Assembly: GCA_964017235.1 (NCBI GenBank)
Contig: OZ024927.1
Span: forward strand, 19,859,160-19,923,159
Direction: 5' to 3'
Source of the DNA: Sabellastarte sp. h YS-2021
Lineage: Eukaryota; Annelida; Polychaeta; Sabellida; Sabellidae
Length of the DNA stretch: 64,000 bases
The position numbers were made by a program, and so were the translations under genes. Under the pieces are notes generated by a model, which was given only the letters and a program-made list of their open reading frames with translations, had not been told where the DNA came from and did not search any database. How positions within the stretch are numbered: the first letter of the stretch is position 1; each line of letters begins with the position of its first letter. Positions 32,629-43,706 of the stretch are shown here, one piece after another.

Positions 32629-34150
32629 TCAATATGTACTTAAATTGTGCTCTTTTAATTTATATTAATTCATCTCCATACAAACTAGGAAGACTGATTC
32701 TTTAAAGAGAACAATATGTCATTTTGTAATCACCCATGTTGCACAAGTTATACAGTGTGTATCGTAAGCTGCAACATGTTTAGACTTTGTTGCTTTCAAT
32801 TTTCTAGTAACTCACTAGATTAGCAGGTCATTACTTGCTCATTAACCCTGTGTTTATGGATTCAAATCCAAATTCTGTTAAAACATTGTAAACTCTGATG
32901 ACGTGCCCTAATATGGCCCCAGTGTTTACAGATAAAAAGCAGAAATGTGACTTTTTGTACATCCATATGAATAGTTGTCAGTTGGATAATTACCCTCACT
33001 GAGATTTCAGTTTGGCATGTTGAATTTCACTTTGAAAAGAATATTTATGTAACATTTTGTGAAGAATTTTGCAGAAAGCCATTGTATCCATGTTCCATTA
33101 TTGGATTTTGTTTCTGGAACTCATATTTGGGAAACCCAGTCAGTGTCCCTCTGGACAGCCTTTACAGTGTGCTACTTCAAAAATTCAGATGTAACAGTTA
33201 AAAGTCCTGTTGTAAGCAATATGGGCTGCCATATTACCCTTTGGTCATATAACCCTTTGCAGGCCAGTTTTTCTGTCTGACTAGCAACAACTTTTAAAGA
33301 TCTCCTATGTAGTTGTGGAGAACTATCATCATTGTGTCTCTCATGAGAGATCATTATTCTTGTATCATTGCTGTTGTGAATAATATATAGATTCCTGACA
33401 CATAAATTTTAATGCAGAGATCAATATAGTTACAAGATGACGATGATTTGAAGATGACTTTTAATGAACAGAAATCCAGGCTAAAAGATAAGACGTGTAT
33501 TTTTTTGCAATAGTTATAAGGAGCAATCCTGGTCAAAGATTCATTGGGAGATATTTCATTTTAGGTAGCCAGAAGAAAGGTATAAAAGTTCAGTCAGATG
33601 TCCTGTATGGACTGTCCTATGAACCATAGTGGCTGTCATTATATGAATACATCTTGGTCTTGTCATGTGCTGAGTCGCTGGGTCTTCAAGTCATGAGTTA
33701 AGAATGCAAGACCATAATGTTGGTCACAAGTCTGCCTTCGACTGAACTTCAAGCATAAGTCATGAAAAAAATTATTTTTTCGCCACTGACACAAAAGCCA
33801 TGCCAGACTTGAATATCTCAGCAACTTACCACAAAGTGAGGGTCAAATTTGGTACATTTCTGCTATATTCCGTAAAAAATGTGTTTGTACACCCTGTGGC
33901 GCAATTGGTTCACACTGTCTTCATAGTTGATAATAGTTTCCTTTTGAAAGCAAATCATCAAGGAATAACAGTTTGAAACGAGTGTTCATGCATTTGTGAT
34001 GCAATAAATTTCTCCATCATTAAGAATTACTTAGATTTAGCAATTTCATTTTTTGATGGATTTGTGAAAAAGTATTGTCATAAGAATTAAATACTTGCAA
34101 AGCCATTCAGGTATCTCGCACACCCCTGGGTTTGTTTATAATGAGCAAAT
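32629..34150. other. Intergenic DNA between small gene and AGGTCA-rich array
   Basis: No gene recognised. The 60-73 codon frames at 33.0-33.5 kb lack support. Confidence 0.5.
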
Positions 34151-34159
34151 TTTTACCCC

Positions 34160-35230
34160 ACAGCCCTGAAGGGCTGTCAAGGGATTGTTTTCACCCATGG
34201 TTTCTGGATGGGTGGGCGTTCCGGCGGTGGGAAAAAGTATCTCAGGCTGTATCTCAGAACCCGTAAGGTGTAGGAAGTTGGTACTTCGTAGGGACATTGG
34301 TTAAGGGGTATAGGTGTGCAACATTGTAGTATGGCCTTAATGTGACCTTTGACCTTGCTGTAGTGACCTTGACCTATAAAATCTTGTCCAGGTCATATCT
34401 TGGAAACCATAAGGTATAGGAAGTTGATACTTGGTAGCGACATTTGTTAGGGGGTGTAGGTGTGCAACGTCATGGTTTGACCTTGAGCTGACCTTTAACC
34501 TTGCTGTAGTGACCTTGATCTATATTATCTTGTCCAAGCTATAGCTTGGAAACCTTAAGGTGTAGGAAGTTGTTACTTGGTAGGGACATATGGGGTCTAG
34601 GTGTGTAACATCATGGTGCAACCTTGATTTGACCTTTGACCTTGCCGTAGTGACCTTGACCTATAAAATATTGTCCGGGCTATATCTCGGTAACCGTAAG
34701 GTGTAGGAAGTTGATACTTGGTAGGGACATTGGTTAGGGGTAGTAGGTGTACAAAGTCATGGTGTGATTTTGAGTTGATCTTTGACCTTGTTGTAGTGAC
34801 CTTGACCTCTAACATCTTGTCCAAGCTATATCTCGGAAACTGAGACGTTGCAGTAGTGACCTTGACCTATAAAATCTTGTTTGGGGTACATCTCGGAAAC
34901 CGTAAGGTGTAGGAAGTTGTTACTTGGTGGGGACATTGGTTAAGGAGTATAGGTGTGCAATGTAAAATCTTGTCTTGGTGATATCTCGGCAACCATAGGG
35001 TGTAGGAACTTGATACTTGGTAGGGACATTGCTTTGGGGTTGTAAATGTGCAACATCATGGTGTGACCTCGATTTGACCTTTGACCTTGTCATAGTGACT
35101 ATGAGTTTTAAAATCTTGTCTTGGCTATTTCTTGGATTCCACAAGGTGTAGAAGGTTGACACTTGGTAGGGATATAGGTTAGGGGGTGTAGGTATGCATC
35201 ATGGTGTGACCTTTAATTTTGACTCTGCCA
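34160..35230 (+). repeat. Tandem array (~145-bp units) of AGGTCA-rich repeat family
   Basis: Seven starts of GTAAGGTGTAGGAAGTTG or variants (34265, 34400, 34552, 34696, 34901, 34997, 35139), mostly about 140-148 bp apart. A hairpin (ACAGCCCTGAAGGGCTGT) lies just before the array. Many units contain TGACCTTTGACC (DR1 in reverse), for example at 34342, 34630 and 35075, and TGACCTTGACCT, for example at 34364. It is the inverted orientation of the units at 5.4 and 7.6 kb. The open frames on the minus strand reflect the repeats. Confidence 0.85.
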
Positions 35231-35721
35231 AAGTGTGTTCATCTGCCATATTTGAGACATCTTTCTCTTATGACAAAGATATATGGATTGCTGCAAGTGA
35301 TTATTATGTGCACTTTTACATAATTGTGTTTTTCCATTGACAGCTACTCTACAATTAATAAATTTTACAGCTTCATAATTTTTAGGTTCCTGATTAATGC
35401 TGTAATCTTGCTATAGTTGTCTTGTTTCAATACTTTATCTTTACATACATTTTCTTTCTCTTCGATGTTATTTTCTCTACTTAAAAATTATCTGGAGCTA
35501 TATGTACATGTGACTGCTATAAAAGTATCCAGATATTTGTACTGTTTCAATACTTCTATATCTTATGGTGTTCAAAACTATTTCCCCAGGCTGTGGGATA
35601 CGGGCATCTCTGATGCTCTTTTTGCTTCTGTTGTCAAAAGAACTAAATTGTTATTCCTACAATTCCAACAAGATATAAAAAATTTTAATAGATGCAAATA
35701 ATTTAGACAACAATAGAACAG

Positions 35722-36230
35722 TTTATTTCAACAAAGTAGAAAATACATTTCAAGTGTATCTAACAATAAGTTAAGAAGATATTGTTTATCACAGAATACC
35801 TGTGGCATTAACTAAATACACAATTTAACAATAACATTCAACACAAATCTATTTTCCAATGAGTGTGCAGAATATGTTAACAAAACAACAAGCACAATGT
35901 GTTGAATAACTACATTTTGTCAGCCTACATATCATTATTTTATTGAAAAAAGTTCTAAGCTAAATCATATATTACAACAAAAATGCTGCTAACCAAGAAA
36001 TGCACACTTGCACAGTTATTATAATGTCATAATTCAATGAGTTATTTTTAAAATCTGGTCGATATGGTTTATATTCTTTCTTTTATCCATTTCTGTATAC
36101 ATAAATATAGTATGATGCATTATGTTCACTTTATAGCCAACATTAAAATATCACAAGTATAACAACAGTTGTATATACATCACATAAGACACCATGGTAA
36201 AACAGAAGCTAAGCAAAGACTAAATAAATC
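35722..36230 (-). other. Likely 3' untranslated region of the 709-aa gene
   Basis: Follows the stop at 36231 on the minus strand. The first good AATAAA on that strand lies at 35722-35727. AT-rich, no other feature. Confidence 0.5.
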
Positions 36231-37178
36231 CTACTTAACAGTTTGTTGGCGATAAAAAGGTGGCTGTCTTGGTACACCACGGAATCTGAGCTCTGGACTA
36301 TATTTGAGAAGAGGTTGTTTCTTGTAATCCTGGCTGTCTTCCAGACGTATTCTGTCCTCAGTGGAAATAACCTGTACCAAAGACTCCTTACTGGGCGAAT
36401 GCTCCATTTGTTTCAAACTTGCCCTCAGTTGTTCCAGTGGAGGAAGTTTCTCAAAGCTCTGTGAGAAGCTATGATAGGATCCTTCTGGGCTTATGCGTGC
36501 TCTTTGGCTGCTATGAGAATACTGGGTCTGTGCCCGGATAAGAGGAGATGGTTTGGAAGTCTCAGTGAATTTGTCACCTGAAACAGACAGCATGGGTTTG
36601 GGACGCTTGAGATGCCTGGCTTTGATTTGACGAACTACAGATCCCTTTCGGATGCGGTCACGGTTTACTGACATTTGTAGAGCTGGCTGATGCTGTTGGG
36701 GAGATTGTTGTAATGATAGTTGTTTGCTCGATGAGGATGATTGAGAATCTAGAACACACAAGCTGCCAGTAGATTCCTGACCAGCTAACCACAAAATGTC
36801 TTCTTCTATGTTTTCATTGGATCTGGTCAGCACAGACCTTTTATCTAACATCACAGATTGACGCATTGTGCCTGATATCTTTGATTGAGATGATTTTGTG
36901 CTTTGTGCACCTGGACTTGGGTTAGCAGCATTCCTGGATAGGGCCCTTCTTGATTTGACAGAGTCACCTGACTTGACACGATTCTGAGAATTTGTTGTAC
37001 CAGAAATCACTGAGGCATTATGCAAAGAAGGACTTCTTCGGCTCCTAAGAAGAATTTGTTGAAGCTCTGGAGAGCATTTTTCAATGTCTGGGGATTTCGG
37101 TGCAGAGGGTTCAGTTGGCTTGGTAGTTTGAATGGAGATTGGTTGAAAATAGACATTGCCACTGTATCCTTTCCACGC
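36231..37178 (-). CDS. Unrecognised 709-aa protein, last exon
   Basis: Acceptor TTGTTAAG|GCG at 37178, then 315 codons and TAG (36231). The frame runs AWKGYSGNVYFQ, KCSPELQQILLRSRRSPS and SGTMRQSVMLDKRS, then S/Q-rich blocks (SSSSSKQLSLQQSPQQHQ), a basic block (RQIKARHLKRPKP) and REL-type tail RFRGVPRQPPFYRQQTVK. It is basic, serine-rich and mostly disordered by composition, without membrane or enzyme motifs. Phase fits exon 3 exactly. I do not recognise the family. Confidence 0.78.
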   Translation of the reverse strand, partial: AWKGYSGNVYFQPISIQTTKPTEPSAPKSPDIEKCSPELQQILLRSRRSPSLHNASVISGTTNSQNRVKSGDSVKSRRALSRNAANPSPGAQSTKSSQSKISGTMRQSVMLDKRSVLTRSNENIEEDILWLAGQESTGSLCVLDSQSSSSSKQLSLQQSPQQHQPALQMSVNRDRIRKGSVVRQIKARHLKRPKPMLSVSGDKFTETSKPSPLIRAQTQYSHSSQRARISPEGSYHSFSQSFEKLPPLEQLRASLKQMEHSPSKESLVQVISTEDRIRLEDSQDYKKQPLLKYSPELRFRGVPRQPPFYRQQTVK

Positions 37179-37976
37179 CTTAACAAAGACATAAATATAG
37201 ACAGAATGTCATTTTGAGATAAAACTTGCCAAATCACATATACAAAAGTCTCAATAATTTTATTTGTCAGATGTACCTGAATTAACTGGTTCATATGAAA
37301 TATCACTCCAGCAATGTAACCAACTAGGGCGTGATCATACAAGGTATCTTTTAAGACCCATACCGAATAAACATTTAATCAGAACTGGAATTAAATTTTG
37401 TTATTAAACATGGGATTAAGTGGTGTAGTGATAAAACACTCTCCCCCACCTTTGTTGTGGGAAGTTTGGCCACTGTCTGCTAAGGTTGAAATCATTAACC
37501 AGAGTAATCAAAAAGGTAATAAATGCACTAATTGACACTAATATTGTTGGACCAGTTAATTGTTGTTTTTTTTCAATGTGATTTACATTATCATTTGAAT
37601 TATCAATATGTTGACTTAAAAACAGTTATTAAATTGAAGCATTTTATCTCTATTTTATTTAAATTGACTATTGTAAATAGAATATAAATTTTACTTGCAA
37701 ATTATCTAATAATTGCAAGTAGCTACACGGTGACCAAAAAAATGTTTCAGCCTTACTGTGTGCTGATGAACATTGGTTGACAGTGCAAAATCTTGACCAC
37801 TGAGTCTGTACTACTTCATTATAAAAGCCTGTGGTGATATAACCTAAACAGTATGTTGAAACAACTATGTTGAAACATTTGTGTATTATATTTATAAAAA
37901 AATTTAATAAATTTGATACAGTATTTTGACATAGAACTTTAAACATGCTGTCTGATAAAAACAATGATGTTGTTAC

Positions 37977-38103
37977 CTTTAGTGGCTCCATTGGTGTAGG
38001 CTTACTCTGGTTTATATAAAAATACTGGGGTTGGCCTACTCCATAAGGATACGTCTTCCGCCCAACTATTGTACCATCCTTCAGTCTATTCACCACTGAT
38101 TCC
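37977..38103 (-). CDS. Unrecognised 709-aa protein, exon 3
   Basis: Acceptor TTTTTCAG|G at 38103 and donor CTAAAG|GTAACA at 37977. One base completes the previous codon, then 42 codons (ESVVNRLKDGTIVGRKTYPY, GVGQPQYFYINQSKPTPMEP, LK). This aromatic-rich segment looks like the most ordered part of the protein. Confidence 0.78.
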
Positions 38104-38129
38104 CTGAAAAAGGCAGATGGCAATTGTAA

Positions 38130-38420
38130 TGATAATAATAATATTTATTTTCAATTGATCTTGATCCTCTAATGTGCTGGAGTCCAAAAGGGAAAGTTTA
38201 TAATTGAACAAAGGTTGTTACTCGGTAAGCACCCGCCTGGGAAGGGTTAACTGTGTTGGCAGGTATGTCAATATAAGTAGGTAGGTTTTGAGTTGGTTCC
38301 TGAATCTTGAGATGGTCTACTGTAATCTGACTTTAAATGGCAACATGTTCCATTACACTGGTGCGGCAGTAGTAAAACTGCACCTATCAGTTGCCTCTTT
38401 GGTGTGGAGAGAAGCAACTG
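38130..38420. repeat. Dispersed repeat sharing CAGGTAGGTTTT block with 50838-51040
   Basis: AAGTAGGTAGGTTTTGAGTT and the preceding GGCAGGTATGTCA resemble CAAACAGGTAGGTTTTAAGT at 51017-51035. Probably two pieces of one old repeat family. Confidence 0.4.
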
Positions 38421-38444
38421 ATAGCTTCATTCCATGAGTGTATG

Positions 38445-38629
38445 AGGGGGCTCGGTGGTGTAGCGGTTAGAGTTCTTGCCTCCAACCTCTGAGGCTGCCG
38501 GTTCGAATCTTGGGCCGGGCGCTTCATGTTGGAAAGTTGCCCGGTGGTTTACAGTGTAGTATGCACTGGTTTCCTCCACCTGTAAACTACCTGTCGCAAT
38601 ATGACCCTGGCTGAAATGCACTCAAATGC
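38445..38629 (+). mobile_element. SINE-C, tRNA-headed, with 11-bp target duplication
   Basis: A box (TGGTGTAGCGG), B box (CGGTTCGAATC), and a body similar to SINE-A (TTTACAGTGTAGTATGCACT). Perfect ATGAGTGTATG duplications at 38434-38444 and 38630-38640. The 3' tail is CAAATGC-type, not (AAAT)n. Confidence 0.92.
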
Positions 38630-38640
38630 ATGAGTGTATG

Positions 38641-39550
38641 TTACACATGTGTGTATGTTTCTGTGGAATCGGTCAAAGTGGGAAGTGACTAATTCAGAAA
38701 CCCCTGAAAAGCTTTATCACACAAATTGCCTCATTCTGAAAATCAATCAGTTCTTGGGTCTTAGGTTTACCAAACCTGAAATATGCATCTTTGTATTAGT
38801 TAGTATCCACTTTGTTGTATGTTAGTTCTCACTGGTGAAAGTGAGAATATGTAAAAATTAAATGTCTGAATCACGAGTTAAAAATATAAAACAAATCGCG
38901 GTCTTGGTGAATTTCATGCTGATAACAAAAGTATGTCACATATTTTAATCATGCACTTTATTAATATAGAAATAAAGTCAGTTTATAAAACGTACTTGAA
39001 ATTAAAAGAAAATTATGATAATGTATCACTGGTAAGTGATTTATTTTTAAAAGTTGTTTTACTGAACATAGACTGTCACTTGCCGGTTAATATTGTCATT
39101 ACACAACAACCTGTGGACTTTCTTGTAACAAGCTCTAATATGAAAGTATCATTACTGCCATCATCATCTAAATACAAATTATTTGTCTGTATGAGACCAT
39201 GCCATGAGATAGTATCAGTTCATCTGTAGTTACAAAATCTGATGAGTCAGCCTCTACTTCCATCATCAGACACATACAAACCATTCATCTGAATATAGTG
39301 TACTAAGCTTTTACCGGCAAACTTTCCAGGTCAGTCGGACCTGCAATTCAAAAATGTTTCAGGTCCCTAGCAAAAGTTGGCATTCCATATTTCAAGGTAG
39401 GTAAAATCAATATGTAATTTCAAAACTGACTAGGTGGCATGTGCTAAAGAATACATGGTTTAATGTTATTTTCTAGCATGGCTGAATGTAAAAAAGTAAA
39501 AACCATATCAATGTTTGTTATCAAAGATTTGGTACACTGTCTGAATGAAA
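38641..39550 (-). other. Intron 2 of the 709-aa gene, no further feature
   Basis: AT-rich. 39150-39300 has GCCATCATCATCTAAATACA-like phrases related to the degenerate repeats at 40250-40620. Confidence 0.45.
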
Positions 39551-39690
39551 CTAGTCCTTGGCAAGTTTGGCATCCAATCAAAAGCTATCATCTCAACAAG
39601 GGTTAGACTCCCACAAGTGGCAAAATTGGGGACCAGGCCTAGTATTACATTGGCTAATGTAAGGGACATAAAACCCTTATTCTGAATGAG
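39551..39690 (+). mobile_element. SINE-B, plus strand, diverged
   Basis: GGCAAGTTTGGCATCCAATC, a B-box-like GGGTTAGACTCCC and GGGACATAAAACCC, as in 56766. Confidence 0.7.
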
Positions 39691-39884
39691 ACTACAGACT
39701 GTTATTATAAACTCTGATGAGTGTATCTTTAGTATAACTAGGTGCAATCCATTCCTCTGGATAAGATTAAGCAAAACGATTCCCTTCCCGAAAGTAGATA
39801 AGTGTAGAAATATTTATGTGATTTTGTACAAGAATACAGTTCCTTTAAAATAAATTAAGTAATGGACAGTAAGTCTGGCAGACA

Positions 39885-40207
39885 GTATTGTATTGTATTG
39901 TGTATTTATACTCAGTTCAATATCTCCATAAACTACAGGACTCAAATCGCTATTTAACCAATCCTACTGTACAGGTATAGCTCCAACTCATAAGTAACTG
40001 ACATTCCCCTAACTGGAAGATAGAGGCTCAAGGATGACCATTTATCAACGTCCTTGAGGTTCTTTAACCTGCCACTATAGGACCCAATGACAGAGGACCG
40101 CCACTTTAAGTGGTCATATGAGCCACTATGTATCTGCCTGTACCTGGGTTTGACCCCACGTCCTCTGAGTTCCTAGACAAGTGTGTTACACGCTAGGCCA
40201 CAGTGGC
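39885..40207 (-). mobile_element. SINE-like tRNA-headed element, minus strand (SINE-D)
   Basis: On the minus strand a head with TGGCCTAGCGTG (A box) and GGGGTCAAACCC (B box) is followed by ~240 bp of body ending at TATTGTATTGTATTG simple repeat. A single copy in the window, so its family is unconfirmed. Confidence 0.55.
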
Positions 40208-40249
40208 AGATAAATAAAAGGTAAATGAAAAGTAATAAATTGACCATGT

Positions 40250-40620
40250 ACATACTTAAGACCTCTATTTTATAAGATTGGCAGTAGGTGTAAGCTCTAA
40301 TGAAGCGACTGCCTTTACTAACATCATAAACTGGATACAGAAAGTTATTTTGAATGAAACTTTGTAAGTTTACTGCTTTTCTAAGACCAGTGTGGCTGCC
40401 TTGACCTTGCCATTAAAGAACAATGTCAGCACATCTGTTGTTCTACGGTCTTACTAGACTATCTAATGCCATCATGAACAAGATCCAAAAACATTCCCCT
40501 GTACAAGACTGTGTCATTATATAACAGTACATACTTACCTGTTCGTGTAAGCTGTATTTAGGCTGCCTTTACGGTTGTCATTAATTAGATACAAAACATT
40601 CTTCTAAATGAGACCATGTG
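40250..40620 (-). repeat. Degenerate ~100-bp intronic repeats containing exon-2-like ends
   Basis: Phrases such as AAGCTCTAATGAAGCGACTG, CTTACCTGTTCGTGTAAGCT, GCCTTTACGGTTGTCATTAA and ATTCTTCTAAATGAGACC recur. The second resembles the 3' end plus donor of exon 2 (TTTACCTGTTGTTGTAAGCT at 40641-40660). Confidence 0.5.
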
Positions 40621-40645
40621 ATTATAAAACAGAGTGTGGGTTTAC

Positions 40646-40762
40646 CTGTTGTTGTAAGCTCTGATTACACTGCCTTTACTGCTAGGTCTGCTCACACATC
40701 TCTCAGACATCAGGGAAAGAGCCTGTTGGAATATGGTGTCTTTACCCTCGACAGTTTGCCCT
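40646..40762 (-). CDS. Unrecognised 709-aa protein, exon 2
   Basis: Acceptor ATTTTCAG|A at 40762 and donor ACAACAG|GTAAAC at 40646. One base, 38 codons (GQTVEGKDTIFQQALSLMSE, RCVSRPSSKGSVIRAYNN), then 2 bases. AG from exon 1 plus A gives Arg, and AG plus G of exon 3 gives Arg, so phase agrees at both joints. Confidence 0.75.
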
Positions 40763-40971
40763 CTGAAAATAGTCATATAAGGTAAGATAGAGCTTTAATG
40801 TTTAAAGTCCTCAATACATACAAGCCAATGTAATGAAATATGCTCAGATATTGGCCCTCCTCGAACTGAAGACAGTTCTGAAAGGTTTCAAAATTTGAAC
40901 AGAAATAAATAACTATGTCCTTTTAAAAATGGGGTCTTTGGTATGTGCTGCCGATACATACCGGTTTGACA

Positions 40972-41115
40972 ATTCAAAGTTGGGGTTTTACATCCTGTTC
41001 AAGAGCCAAGGTAATATTGGGATAGGCCCAAAGCATTTGTCACTTGTGGGAGTCGAACTCACACAGAGGTGACAGCCTGTGATTAGATGCCAAATTTGCT
41101 AACCCACTGAACCAC
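40972..41115 (-). mobile_element. SINE-B, minus strand
   Basis: On the minus strand: GTGGTTCAGTGGGTTAGC (A box), GAGTTCGACTCCC (B box), and a tail with GGATGTAAAACCCCAAC. The best preserved copy of this family here. Confidence 0.8.
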
Positions 41116-41277
41116 ATACCTATTTTACTTGTTCCAAGTATAATATTGTCATATTATATTGTATAATCTTGTACAATTGTCCTATATTGGTTAAGGGTCA
41201 AATTTGGGGTTTTACATCCTTCATTAAGGTTGTATGATACGTTCAGCAATTCAAGACCACAATTTCTTGTGATCAAC

Positions 41278-41462
41278 TATCAAGTGTATGGAAACATAGA
41301 CTAAATGGCTAAATCACATGTCAAGTGTAGACAAACATAGTATTATGGTTCAATCACATATTAAGTGTATTGAAACATAGCCTAAATGGCTTTATCACAT
41401 AGCATATTTATGGAAACATAGTGTAATGGCAAAATCACATATAAAGTGTGTGGAAACATAGG
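41278..41462. repeat. ~42-bp tandem repeat, about five units
   Basis: TATGGAAACATAGACTAAAT followed by GGCTAAATCACAT recurs, with GAAACATAG-like marks near 41291, 41332, 41371, 41414 and 41454. Diverged. Lies in intron 1 of the 709-aa gene. Confidence 0.8.
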
Positions 41463-42136
41463 ACGTATGCACTTGGAATTATAAAAACTACAATATAAAG
41501 AAAGATATGAAGCAAAATACTTAGTGTAGTATGGAGAAACTTGTAAACAAGTGTGGCTGTTTTAAAAGTGAATTACAGTAATCCAACCAACTACTGACAA
41601 GAGCTGTTGCCACAAGCAAAGACGCATCATGTGTGAACAACCACCTGGCCATTCTAAATATGTGCATTGCCATTGGTAGAGGCTTTAGGATGAGTCCTCA
41701 AAGTATAATGTGAAAATAACCACAATTTTAATGGTATGAATATGAGATGAACCTGTGGTAACAGCTTGACTAAGAAACTTACAAACTTAAGATAGTCAAA
41801 CAGACCGATGAGGACAAGTAATTAACTGGAAGCTAGGTAGATTCAGTTTAATAAGTGACACTTGATCACATCAAACATTCTCCTTTCAGGTCCTTTTAGT
41901 GATAAATATCATCTCACCAAGCACTTGAGGTGTGAAATACCAATCGAGGCCAACAAGCTCTTACTGGAAAGCTTTGATTTTACTTCAATATTTGGCTATA
42001 AAGGCTGATGTAAGTATTCAATGAATCAATAACAACACATAAGTATAACTTATAATGATATGCTAGCTATGGTGCACCTATCGTCAGATGTTAAAGCAAA
42101 CGAGTAAAATATATGTGTTGTATTGAATGTGGATAA
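41463..42136 (-). other. Intron 1 DNA, nothing recognised
   Basis: No coding or repeat structure seen. Confidence 0.5.
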
Positions 42137-42248
42137 CCATTGAATGTGTACATTCAATGGGTCAAACTATTGAATGTGTACATTCAATGGGCAAATTATT
42201 GAATGTGTACATTCAATGGCTGAGCTGTGGAATGTGTACATTAAATGG
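42137..42248. repeat. Four palindromes (TTGAATGTGTACATTCAA) at 29-30 bp period
   Basis: TGAATGTGTACATTCA-type dyads start at 42141, 42171, 42200 and 42229 (the last diverged: GGAATGTGTACATTAA). Each is perfectly dyad-symmetric except the central GT. Architecture resembles the 13366-13472 array but the sequence does not. Confidence 0.85.
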
Positions 42249-42431
42249 TTTGAAATCATTGAATGCAGAATATACCGCAGAATAAAAATCGCTAAAATCG
42301 GCCTATACCAGAGACAGAGTTTTGAACATGAGGTTGTTTTCACCCTGAAGTGGTCAATAATGAATAAGACTGAAGACAAACAAACAAACAAAAAAAAAAA
42401 AAACCTCTGTGTGGTCTGGGCATAATGAACA

Positions 42432-42983
42432 CAGGGGACCATATTCTTCAATAATACTTTGCTAAGGTCACCTTAGATCCAAGTTACGAATGGTTTTGTA
42501 CCAAAAGTATTACTTAGATTTCATATCCATCAACCTCTACTTTGTTAAGTATTACTTAGATTCTAGGTTAGGAAAACTCCCAATACTTTGTACTGTAACT
42601 GTAAACTTGGAAACCAGTATATTTAAGTTAGGAAGAGTCTTATTCCACAAAAATTCTTCTGTAAGGTGTACTTTGTTTTTAATCATCTGCTTTGATAAAT
42701 AGGTGAAAAGCCCATTTCCTTGAGGGAAAATGCTGTTTTTAATATTATGTTACAGTTTAATATCAATAAAACACAAGCTTCCTGCAATAATTGCAAATAT
42801 TAAAGACATTCTCTCCTCTAAGGTACCTCTGCAGATAACTTGAAAACTAAGTAGAGGTCTAAGGTGACCTTAGAGTTAGGCATGTTCATAAATACCATTT
42901 TGATCTCAGTTAGTAACAGCTAGCTTTAGAAAAACTTAGAATTTAAGGAACAGTCTAAGTACTGTGGAAGAATACGGTCCCTG
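42432..42983. mobile_element. MITE-like element M3
   Basis: CAGGGGACCATATTCTTC at the left is inverted as GAAGAATACGGTCCCTG at the right. Inside both ends CTAAGGTGACCTTAG and AAACTTAGA-type words recur. No coding capacity. Same build as M1 and M2; target duplication unclear. Confidence 0.78.
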
Positions 42984-43434
42984 TTTTTGAAATATTTTAT
43001 ATCGGTAGGGCTTGACCAAAGGAAGAAGTTATTACATTTGGGGAAAAAAACAGATCAAGAATTCCAGAATTTTCAAAGGTCCCTTTTCAGTGTATTTTCA
43101 ATTACTTTGGTTTTCTGGTTGAAATTACTCAAAAATAATCATTGTGGAATCTTTATGTAATTTTCACGTATGCAGGTCCTGGTCAAAGGAATAAGTGATT
43201 ACATTTTGTGAAAGACCCGGATCAGGTTCTGGATATAGAAATCCTTGCTCCAAACTTCGAAAAGATTGGCTGATTGTGTTCCCTGCAGTGATGCGACACA
43301 CACCTTAACAGCATAAACTTGAAGTGAACTATGATTGCAAATTTTAGCCAAACAGTATCACTCATACAAAAATTAAAGTTATGAAGGCTATATGTTCACT
43401 GACTGGCATAAATAAAATTCCCTTAAAACCTCTG
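42984..43434 (-). other. Intron 1 DNA, nothing recognised
   Basis: Two partial phrases (TTTGACCAAAGGAAGAAGTT at ~43010 and GGTCAAAGGAATAAGTGATT at ~43173) suggest a weak internal duplication only. Confidence 0.45.
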
Positions 43435-43448
43435 TATAATCTTAATTA

Positions 43449-43692
43449 TTTATTTATTTGTTTATTTATTTGGGGTTTTACGTCGCTTTCAACACTGTAC
43501 AGGTCATATCACGACGGGTAGTTGGAAGGGCAGAGGAAACCAGTACATAGAGTTCGCTAGGGTTCTGTACTGTACACTGCCGACCAACGGCAAGCAACTA
43601 CCAGCTTTCCCACATAAGGCCTTAACGGGGATCGAACCCCGGCCTCAGAGGTGGGAGGCGAGAGTGTTACCACTCTGCCACCGTGGCCCCTA
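43449..43692 (-). mobile_element. SINE-A, full length, minus strand, perfect target duplication
   Basis: The clearest copy: TGGCAGAGTGG (A box) and GGGTTCGATCCCC (B box) on the minus strand, ending in (AAAT)n. Identical TATAATCTTAATTA at 43435-43448 and 43693-43706. Confidence 0.95.
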
Positions 43693-43706
43693 TATAATCT
43701 TAATTA

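Noticed and set aside
35417..35701. 94-codon plus-strand frame before the 709-aa gene
   Set aside because: AT-rich, F/S/L-rich, no motif; probably chance.
37007..37342. 111-codon minus-strand frame
   Set aside because: Overlaps the last exon of the 709-aa gene in another frame; the exon frame is supported by splice phase.
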